Origin: Alphaproteobacteria bacterium
Lineage (GTDB): Bacteria > Pseudomonadota > Alphaproteobacteria > Rhodospirillales > Rhodospirillaceae
NCBI GenBank assembly: GCA_030604885.1
Contig: JAUVUZ010000001.1
Coordinates: forward strand, 62,001 to 126,000
Length of the DNA: 64,000 bases
Direction of reading: 5' to 3'
Both the position numbers and the translations under genes were made by a program. The notes beneath the pieces are model-generated. The model saw only the letters and a list, made by a program, of their open reading frames with translations, made no database searches and was not told the origin of the DNA. Below are positions 58,125 to 64,000 of the stretch, one piece after another (position 1 is the stretch's first letter; the number at the start of each line of letters is the position of its first letter).

Positions 58125-59720
58125 ATGGCGATGAGCGGCGACCGCGTATTCCTGTACGACAGCACCCTGCGCGACGGCGCGCAGACGCAAGGCGTGGACT
58201 TCACCGCCGCCGACAAGGTGGCGATCGCCTCCGAGCTGGACCGCCTCGGCATCGACTACGTGGAGGGCGGCTGGCCCGGCGCCAACGCCACCGACGACCA
58301 GTTCTTCAGCCATCCGCCCGCCTTGCGCCGCGCGCGCCTCGCCGCCTTCGGCATGACCCGGCGCAACGGCCGCTCGGCCGAGAACGACGCGGGCTTCCAG
58401 GCGCTGCTCGGCAGCGGCGCCAAGGTCGTCACCCTGGTGGGCAAGGCGTGGGACCATCAGGTCGAGGTGGCGCTGGGGGTGGAGCGCGACGAGAACCTCC
58501 GCATGATCGGCGACAGCATCGCCGCCGCGCGGGCGCGGGTCGAGGAGGCGATGTTCGACGCCGAGCACTTCTTCGACGGCTTCAAGGCCAACCCGGAGTA
58601 CGCCCTCGCGTGCGCCGAGGCGGCCCACCGCGCCGGGGCGCGCTGGGTGGTGCTGTGCGACACCAACGGCGGCACCCTGCCGCACGAGATCGCCGAGATC
58701 GTGGGCGAGGTGACGCGGCGCATCCCCGGCAGCCACCTCGGCATCCACTGCCACAACGACACCGACAACGCGGTCGCCAACTCGCTGGCGGCGGTGCGCG
58801 CCGGGGTGCGGCAGATCCAGGGCACGCTCAACGGCCTCGGCGAACGCTGCGGCAACGCCAACCTGGTGTCGCTGATCCCCACCCTGATGCTGAAGATGGG
58901 CCTGGAGACGGGGGTCTCCCGCGACGGCCTGCGCCACCTCAAGACCGTCTCCCACATGCTCGACGAGCGCCTCAACCGCGCGCCCAACCGCCACGCGCCC
59001 TACGTCGGCGCCTCCGCCTTCGCCCACAAGGGCGGGCTGCACGCCTCGGCGGTGGCCAAGGACCCGGCGTGCTACGAGCACGTCGACCCGGAGACGGTGG
59101 GCAACATGCGGCGCGTCGTGGTGTCCGACCAGTCGGGCCGCTCCAACATCCTCGCCCGTCTCGCCGACGCCGGGGTGGCGGTGGACCCGGCCGACCCGCG
59201 CATCGCCGACCTGCTGGCCGAGGTCAAGGCCAAGGAGGCGGACGGCCTCACCTTCGACGGCGCCGACGCCAGCTTCGAGCTGTTCGCCCGGCGCGCCCTC
59301 GGCGGCGTGCCGGAGTTCTTCCGCGTCCACTCCTTCCGCGTCATCGACGAACGCCGCTACAACGCCCAGGGCACGCTGGTCCACGTCTCCGAGGCGACCG
59401 CCCGGGTGCTGGTGGACGGGCGCTACTCGATGGAGGCGGGGGAGGGGCACGGTCCGGTCAACGCCCTCGACGCGGCGCTGCGCAAGGTGCTGGTGCCCGC
59501 GTTTCCCTCCCTCGAGCGCCTCGCGCTGGTGGACTACAAGGTGCGGATCATGGCGCCCGAACGCGGCACCGCGGCGGTCACCCGGGTGATGATCGAAAGC
59601 GCCGACGCCGCCACCGGCGCCCGCTGGACCACCGTCGGCGTCTCCGAGGACATCATCGACGCCTCGTTCAACGCGCTGCACGACAGCATCGTCTACTTCC
59701 TGATGAGGACCCAAGCGTAA
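58125..59720 (+). CDS. cimA: (R)-citramalate synthase
   Basis: A 531-aa enzyme that condenses acetyl-CoA with pyruvate to citramalate, starting a threonine-independent route to isoleucine. The HMGL-like barrel opens with YDSTLRDGAQTQGVDFT, and VEGGWPGANATDD is the CimA-type active-site segment. HCHNDTDNAVANSLAAVRAG and LNGLGERCGNANL follow. The C-terminal LeuA-type regulatory domain starts at about 400 and is the likely site of feedback by isoleucine. A GGAG lies upstream of ATG 58125; another ATG two codons on is possible. Its stop overlaps the next start by one base (TAATG). Confidence 0.92.
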   Translation: MAMSGDRVFLYDSTLRDGAQTQGVDFTAADKVAIASELDRLGIDYVEGGWPGANATDDQFFSHPPALRRARLAAFGMTRRNGRSAENDAGFQALLGSGAKVVTLVGKAWDHQVEVALGVERDENLRMIGDSIAAARARVEEAMFDAEHFFDGFKANPEYALACAEAAHRAGARWVVLCDTNGGTLPHEIAEIVGEVTRRIPGSHLGIHCHNDTDNAVANSLAAVRAGVRQIQGTLNGLGERCGNANLVSLIPTLMLKMGLETGVSRDGLRHLKTVSHMLDERLNRAPNRHAPYVGASAFAHKGGLHASAVAKDPACYEHVDPETVGNMRRVVVSDQSGRSNILARLADAGVAVDPADPRIADLLAEVKAKEADGLTFDGADASFELFARRALGGVPEFFRVHSFRVIDERRYNAQGTLVHVSEATARVLVDGRYSMEAGEGHGPVNALDAALRKVLVPAFPSLERLALVDYKVRIMAPERGTAAVTRVMIESADAATGARWTTVGVSEDIIDASFNALHDSIVYFLMRTQA

Positions 59721-61192
59721 TGTCGGGTACCGACACTTCCCGGGCGCAGCCCGAGACCGTCACCAACGGGGCGGCCCCGGCGATCGTGCTGGTGCGGCCG
59801 CAACTGGCCGAGAACATCGGCATGGTGGCGCGCGCCATGCTCAACTGCGCCCTGGGCGAGATGCGCCTGGTGGCGCCCAACGAACCGGCCACCCACGAGC
59901 GCGCGGTGTCCGCCTCCTCGGGGGCGGATCTGGTGCTGCGCGCCTCCGCCGAGTTCCCCGACACCCGCGCCGCGATCGCCGACTGCCACTGGGTGCTCGC
60001 CACCACCGCCCGCCGCCGCGAGCAGGTCAAGCCGGTGATGACGCCGCACCGCGCCGCCGCCGAGCTGCGCGCGCGCATCGCCGCCGGGCAGAAGGTGGCG
60101 GTGCTGTTCGGGCCGGAGCGCACCGGGCTGGACAACGACGACGTGTCGCTGGCCGACGCGGTGTGCGAGGTGCCGCTCAACCCGGCGTACTGCTCGCTCA
60201 ACCTCGCCCAGGCGGTGCTGCTGGTGGCCTACGAGTGGTTCCAGTCGGGCAGCGGCACGCCGCCCTACGAACTGGTGCTCAACGACACCCTGCCGGCCGA
60301 AAAGGATTCGGTGCTCAACCTCTACGCCCACATCGAGCGGGAGCTGGAGCTGTGCGGCTTCCTCCGCGTCGAGGACAAGCGGCCGAGCATGGTGCGCAAC
60401 CTGCGCGCCCTGTTCAACCGCGTCGAGCTGACCGAGCAGGAGGTGCGCACCCTCCACGGCATGGTGGCGGAGCTGGCGCACGGCTCGCTGCGGCGCGCCC
60501 GCAAGCTCGGCATCGACGTGGACAAGCTGCGCGCCGCGCCGCTGCCGCTCTACACCAGCAAGCCGATCTTCGATTCGAGCTTCTGCGACAAGCTCACCCA
60601 GCTGCTGGTGTGGCGGCGCGACGTGCGGCGCTTCTCCACCGAGCCGGTGTCGGCGGCGGCGGTGGACGAGCTGATCGAGCAGGCGTGCCTCGCCCCCTCG
60701 GTGGGCAACTGCCAGCCGTGGCGCTTCGCCATCGTCGAGGACCCGGCGCGGCGCGCGCGGGTGCGGGCGAGCTACGAGGCCGCGAACGCCGAGGCGCTGG
60801 CGGGCTACGCGGGCGAGCAGGCGCGGCTCTACGCCTCGCTCAAGCTCTCGGGCCTCGACCGCGCGCCGGTGCAGATCGCGGTGTTCGCCGACCCGGACCC
60901 GGCCGAGGGTGCGGGCCTGGGGCGGCAGACGATGCCGCAGGCGGTGCACTATTCGGCGGTGGCGGCGGTGCAGACCCTGTGGCTGGCGGCACGTGCCCGG
61001 GGCCTCGGCCTCGGCATGGTGTCGATCCTCGACCCGGCCGAGGTGGCGGCGGCGTGCGAGGTTCCGCCCGCGTGGGACCTGATCGCCTACCTCTGCATCG
61101 GCTACCCCGAGGAGGAGCACGCCGACCCGGAACTGGTGCGTGCCGGATGGCAGGATCGCCTGCCGGTCGGGAGCGTCGTCCTGCGGCGCTGA
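59720..61192 (+). CDS. Fusion of TrmJ-type RNA methyltransferase and BluB-type nitroreductase
   Basis: A 490-aa single reading frame. Residues about 15-265 are a SPOUT methyltransferase of the TrmJ type: IVLVRPQLAENIGMVARAML, VLFGPERTGLDNDDV and the knot SLNLAQAVLLVAYEWF. These enzymes 2'-O-methylate tRNA position 32. Residues about 290-490 are a flavin nitroreductase resembling BluB, which turns FMNH2 into dimethylbenzimidazole for cobalamin: VWRRDVRRFSTEPV, APSVGNCQPWRF, SLKLSGLDRAPVQI and GLGMVSILDPAEV. BluB is otherwise a stand-alone protein as far as I know. No internal stop or start suggests a split, and spacing between domains is short. It overlaps cimA by one base. Confidence 0.85.
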   Translation: MSGTDTSRAQPETVTNGAAPAIVLVRPQLAENIGMVARAMLNCALGEMRLVAPNEPATHERAVSASSGADLVLRASAEFPDTRAAIADCHWVLATTARRREQVKPVMTPHRAAAELRARIAAGQKVAVLFGPERTGLDNDDVSLADAVCEVPLNPAYCSLNLAQAVLLVAYEWFQSGSGTPPYELVLNDTLPAEKDSVLNLYAHIERELELCGFLRVEDKRPSMVRNLRALFNRVELTEQEVRTLHGMVAELAHGSLRRARKLGIDVDKLRAAPLPLYTSKPIFDSSFCDKLTQLLVWRRDVRRFSTEPVSAAAVDELIEQACLAPSVGNCQPWRFAIVEDPARRARVRASYEAANAEALAGYAGEQARLYASLKLSGLDRAPVQIAVFADPDPAEGAGLGRQTMPQAVHYSAVAAVQTLWLAARARGLGLGMVSILDPAEVAAACEVPPAWDLIAYLCIGYPEEEHADPELVRAGWQDRLPVGSVVLRR

Positions 61193-61197
61193 AACCC

Positions 61198-61225
61198 TTG
61201 ACATCCGCGGCTCGGCGGGTATGGT
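61198..61225 (+). promoter_or_regulatory. Sigma-70 promoter for rpsD
   Basis: A perfect TTGACA (61198-61203), 16-base spacer and TATGGT (61220-61225), about 110 bases before rpsD. It is the best promoter seen in the window. The leader between it and the gene could hold S4 autoregulatory structure, but I cannot show one. Confidence 0.7.
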
Positions 61226-61336
61226 GTGCGCCTCATTTCCGGGAACGCGGATCGGGGGCGCTACGGCTTTGGCCCCGATCCCGTCGCCATTGGCGGCCTA
61301 CCGGGACAAAAACATCGACAGACAAAAGGAACGTCC

Positions 61337-61951
61337 ATGTCGAAGCGTCACGCGTGTAAGTACAAGATCGACCGCCGTCTCGGCCTCAACCTCTGGGGTC
61401 GCGGCAAGAGCCCGGTCAACAAGCGCGAATACGGCCCGGGCCAGCACGGCCAGCGCCGCAAGAAGCCCACCGACTACGGCACCCAGCTGATGGCGAAGCA
61501 GAAGCTCAAGGGCTACTACGCCAACATCTCCGAGCGCCAGTTCCGCCGCTACTACGCCGAGGCCTCGCGCCGTACCGGCGACACCGGCGAGAACCTCATC
61601 GGCCTGCTCGAGAGCCGCCTGGACGCCGCGATCTATCGCCTCAAGTTCGTGCCGACCCCGTTCGCCGCGCGCCAGCTGGTGAACCACGGCCACGTCAAGG
61701 TCAACGGCCGCCGCGTCAACATCGCGTCGTTCATGCTCAAGGCCGGCGACGTGATCGAGATCCGCGAGCAGTCGAAGCAGATGGCGCTGATCCTCGAAGC
61801 CACGGAATCCGGCGAGCGCGACGTGCCGGACTACTTCGACGTCGACCACAAGGCGATGCGCGGCACCTTCATCCGCATGCCGAAGCTCGCCGACGTGCCG
61901 TATCCGGTGTCGATGGAGCCGAACCTGGTGGTCGAGTTCTACAGCCGCTAA
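61337..61951 (+). CDS. rpsD: 30S ribosomal protein S4
   Basis: A 204-aa primary 16S rRNA-binding protein that nucleates small-subunit assembly. It has [20 protein letters not shown] at the start, [16 protein letters not shown], and the S4 RNA-binding domain [11 protein letters not shown] with [20 protein letters not shown]. No zinc-binding Cys cluster is present, only one Cys near the N-terminus. AAAAGGAACG precedes the ATG. It is monocistronic here, with its own promoter and a strong terminator, outside the usual alpha-operon context. Confidence 0.97.
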   Translation: MSKRHACKYKIDRRLGLNLWGRGKSPVNKREYGPGQHGQRRKKPTDYGTQLMAKQKLKGYYANISERQFRRYYAEASRRTGDTGENLIGLLESRLDAAIYRLKFVPTPFAARQLVNHGHVKVNGRRVNIASFMLKAGDVIEIREQSKQMALILEATESGERDVPDYFDVDHKAMRGTFIRMPKLADVPYPVSMEPNLVVEFYSR

Positions 61952-61973
61952 CCCGGCGCCTCCGACCTCACGC

Positions 61974-62005
61974 AAAACCGCGCGGCCCGAAAGCCGCGCG
62001 GTTTT
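61974..62005. terminator. Bidirectional rho-independent terminator
   Basis: AAAACCGCGCGGC (61974-61986) and GCCGCGCGGTTTT (61993-62005) form a perfect 13-bp stem with loop CCGAAA. With A-run and T-run on either side, it can end both rpsD (plus) and the collar-domain gene (minus). Confidence 0.92.
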
Positions 62006-62020
62006 CGTTTGCGCGGGGAC

Positions 62021-62257
62021 CTACGGGCGGCTCGGATAGATGCCGCGCACGCAGATGACATGGCGGCAGTGGCCCACCGGGTCGAGCTTCGGCAGGGCGA
62101 AGGTGGATTGCCCGTCGCCGCCGTAGGCGGTGCCGAGAATCGAGAACAGCGCCTGATTCTCCATGATGCGGATGGTGCGGCCGTCGCAATCCAGGTAGCC
62201 CTCGGGGGCGTAGCTGCCCGCGAACAGCTTCACGACGCCGATGAATTCCTCGTCCAT
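62021..62257 (-). CDS. Miniature tail-collar-domain protein
   Basis: A 78-aa protein related to phage tail-collar / microcystin-dependent proteins. The start FIGVVKLFAGSYAPEGYLDC, the core MENQALFSILGTAYGGDGQS and TFALPKLDP are typical. The chain then jumps at once to the usual C-terminal end, VICVRGIYPSRP. Family members normally have about 170-180 residues with a long variable middle, which is missing here. No phage genes flank it. It may be a compact functional variant or a leftover. A GGGAGGGAGGG run precedes the ATG. Role unknown. Confidence 0.75.
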   Translation of the reverse strand: MDEEFIGVVKLFAGSYAPEGYLDCDGRTIRIMENQALFSILGTAYGGDGQSTFALPKLDPVGHCRHVICVRGIYPSRP

Positions 62258-62453
62258 GTGATCCCTCCCTCCCCGGGTTCGATGGAAACTCCATCCAGAC
62301 TAACGCTTCGCGCGCAATCCGGGGAGGGTAATACCGCATTTTTCGGTCATTCGCGTGCGCGCGCGGCGTTGCGGATATGTGAAGGAGGGGCTTGCATTCC
62401 CTTTCGCGCGGGATGATGTTTCCCGAAAGGCCAACGCATAAGGCATTGCAAGA

Positions 62454-63635
62454 ATGGCGGAAGGAACAGGCGGCGAGCACCCGGCCCTCGAACCCGACCG
62501 GGGCGACGCGCCGCCCAGTCTGAGGCGGGCCGAGCCCGCCGACCTCGACGCCCTGGTGGCGCTGGAAGACCGCGCGTTCGACGGCGACCGCCTGTCGCGC
62601 CGCAGTTTCAAACGGTTTCTCGAACGCTCCCGCACCTCGGACCTGCTGGTACTGGAGGAGGACGGGGTGCTGCTCGGCTACGTGCTGGTGGTCTACCGCA
62701 GCGGCACCGCGCTGGCGCGCCTCTATTCGATCGCGGTGGACCCGTCGAGCAAGGGCCGGGGCCTCGGCGCGCGCCTGCTGAGCGAGGCGGAGAGCGCCGC
62801 CTTCGCCCGCGATTGCGCGGTGATGCGCCTGGAATCCCGCCCCGACAACACGCCCGCCATCGCGCTTTACAAAAGCCGCGGCTACCGCCAGTTCGACGTG
62901 GTGCCGGATTACTACGAGGACCACGCGGCGGCGCTGCGCTTCCACAAATGGCTGGCGACCGAGCCGCCGCGTCCGGACCTGCGCACCCGCCGCCGGGTGC
63001 CGCCCTATTATCCGCAGAGCACCGAGTTCACCTGCGGCCCGGCGGCGATGATGATGGGGATGGCGGCGTTCGACCCTGGGCTGGCGCTCGACCGGCGCCT
63101 GGAGCTGCGGCTGTGGCGCGAGGCGACGACGATCTTCATGACCGCGGGCCTGGGCGGCTGCGACCCGGTGGGCATGGCGACGGCGCTGGCGCGCCACGGC
63201 TTCGACGTCGAGGCCTACGTCAATTCCACCGAGCCGCTGTTTCTCGATTCGGTGCGCGACCCGGAAAAGCGCGCGGTGATGACGGTGGCGCAGGAGGACT
63301 TCCGCGACCAGGCCAAGACCCTCGGCGTCGCCATCCACAACCGCCCGCTCTCCCGCGCCGAACTGCGCTACCGGCTCGACACCGGCGCGGTGGTGCTGGT
63401 GCTGCTGAGCCAATACCGCATGCTGCGTGCCCGCGCCCCCCATTGGGTCACCGCCTTCGCCCACGAAGGGCAGCGGATTTTCATCCACGACCCCTGGCTC
63501 GAACCCGACGACCACGAAACTCCGATGGCCGCCGCGGCGTTACCCATTCCTGAGGACGAGTTCGACCGCATGGCCTGCTACGGCAAGTCCCGCCTGCGTG
63601 CCGCCGTCGTGATCAAAGGAACCATCCGTAAATGA
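62454..63635 (+). CDS. GNAT acetyltransferase fused to C39-like cysteine peptidase
   Basis: A 393-aa two-domain protein. The N-terminal GNAT domain (about 20-165) has the acetyl-CoA loop SIAVDPSSKGRGLGARLL and resembles RimI. The C-terminal papain-like/C39 domain (about 182-385) has Cys194 in STEFTCGPAAMMMG, His in PHWVTAF and Asp in IFIHDPWLEPDD, a complete catalytic set. Such fusions are known beside RimK-like ATP-grasp genes, in systems thought to add or remove peptide-bonded groups. It overlaps the next gene by four bases (ATGA), which supports joint function. The peptide or protein target is unknown. Confidence 0.85.
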   Translation: MAEGTGGEHPALEPDRGDAPPSLRRAEPADLDALVALEDRAFDGDRLSRRSFKRFLERSRTSDLLVLEEDGVLLGYVLVVYRSGTALARLYSIAVDPSSKGRGLGARLLSEAESAAFARDCAVMRLESRPDNTPAIALYKSRGYRQFDVVPDYYEDHAAALRFHKWLATEPPRPDLRTRRRVPPYYPQSTEFTCGPAAMMMGMAAFDPGLALDRRLELRLWREATTIFMTAGLGGCDPVGMATALARHGFDVEAYVNSTEPLFLDSVRDPEKRAVMTVAQEDFRDQAKTLGVAIHNRPLSRAELRYRLDTGAVVLVLLSQYRMLRARAPHWVTAFAHEGQRIFIHDPWLEPDDHETPMAAAALPIPEDEFDRMACYGKSRLRAAVVIKGTIRK

Positions 63636-64000
63636 CCGACTGGATCATCCTGGTCGATTCCCCCCGCGACGTCGGCCAGGCCGACTCCCCGCACAAGGTG
63701 ATGACGGTGCGGGACTATCTGGCCCGGCCGCAACTCTTCAACAGCCTGCGCCCCACCATCATCAACCTCTCGCGCAACACCGCCTACCAGAGCGCCGGAT
63801 ATTACGCCTCGCTGCTGGCGGGGGCGCGCGGGCACCGGGTGATGCCGACGGTGCAGACCCTGCTGGAGCTGTCGCGCAAGGAGCTTTACCGCGACTCGCT
63901 GCCCGACCTCGAGGACAAGCTCAACCGCTGCCTCAAGGGGCGGGAGGACGTGCCGGAGGGGGATTTCAAGGTGTTCGTGGCGTTCGGCCGCACCCAGTTC
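63632..64000 (+). CDS. RimK-like ATP-grasp ligase (N-terminal part)
   Basis: The first 123 residues of a gene that continues past the window. The segment (DWIILVDSPRDVGQADSPHK, LRPTIINLSRNTAYQSAGYY, LLAGARGHRVMPTVQTLLEL) matches the N-terminal domain of large RimK-family proteins. The ATP-grasp catalytic part is not in view. RimK-type enzymes form amide bonds between a carboxylate and an amino acid using ATP. The four-base overlap with the GNAT/C39 gene indicates translational coupling. The family call rests on the N-terminal domain and the neighbour only. Confidence 0.75.
   Translation, partial: MTDWIILVDSPRDVGQADSPHKVMTVRDYLARPQLFNSLRPTIINLSRNTAYQSAGYYASLLAGARGHRVMPTVQTLLELSRKELYRDSLPDLEDKLNRCLKGREDVPEGDFKVFVAFGRTQF

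Noticed and set aside
62021-62257. Prophage remnant
   Set aside because: Only one collar-domain gene, with no integrase, capsid, tail or attachment site nearby.
61968-63515. Long minus-strand frame overlapping the GNAT/C39 gene
   Set aside because: Its translation is shadow-like; the plus-strand frame has complete GNAT and peptidase motifs.

Overview
This is a very GC-rich stretch of bacterial chromosome. Its gene content points to an alphaproteobacterium, most likely near the Rhodospirillales. The pointers are a class II DAHP synthase, citramalate synthase, a BluB-type cobalamin enzyme, GltX with an MDDTD motif, and the style of the dispersed hairpin repeats. The organism assignment is inference. 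Genes are tightly packed, with many 1-4 base overlaps. Nearly all long opposite-strand reading frames are shadows caused by base composition. I saw no rRNA, tRNA, CRISPR array, transposase or replication origin.

Layout. (1) 1-8767: a glycerol/dihydroxyacetone locus, glpD (5' end cut off)-glpP-glpK-glpF-dhaK-dhaL-dhaM. Between glpP and glpK lies an RNA terminator with an overlapping alternative antiterminator hairpin, a good candidate GlpP target. DhaM carries EIIA, HPr and a full-length Enzyme I in one chain, so PEP can feed DhaK without other PTS proteins. (2) 8839-9819: purC. (3) 9928-26798: a 17-kb one-direction cluster of the poorly understood Srf type. It holds two SrfA-like membrane proteins (one ending in a VWA domain), SrfB with actin/Hsp70-type ATPase motifs, SrfC with a P-loop GTPase-like domain, a membrane-anchored Sel1-repeat protein, a secreted VWA protein, a MacB/LolCDE-like ABC transporter, an exported FGE-fold protein without the usual catalytic Cys, and two coiled-coil lipoproteins. 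Two copies of a hairpin-rich repeat bracket the ABC transporter, and one copy seems to supply the start of the FGE-fold gene. This cluster is the best candidate for an undescribed envelope machine.

(4) 26963-33462, minus strand: a sulfate ABC transporter (Sbp-CysT-CysW-CysA), a trypsin-like protease, a degenerate isochorismatase-like protein and a GH4 glycosidase. (5) 33590-34528: a ZIP metal transporter. (6) 34891-45924: a type I secretion operon (TolC-like, HlyD-like, ABC exporter and a 1248-aa RTX protein) that also encodes a MotA/ZorA-like and a MotB/ZorB-like protein. This suggests a proton-driven stator built into a secretion/adhesion locus. (7) 45977-61951: housekeeping genes: ppnP, a small Cys-rich secreted protein, class II aroG, nicotinate phosphoribosyltransferase, an unknown helical protein, nadE, gltX, cysS, a response regulator-PAS-GGDEF-EAL protein with a degenerate GGDEF motif, cimA, a TrmJ-BluB fusion, and rpsD with a clear promoter and terminator. 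(8) 62021-64000: a miniature tail-collar-domain protein, then a GNAT/C39-peptidase fusion overlapping a RimK-like ATP-grasp gene that runs off the window. This last pair looks like a peptide ligation/processing module.
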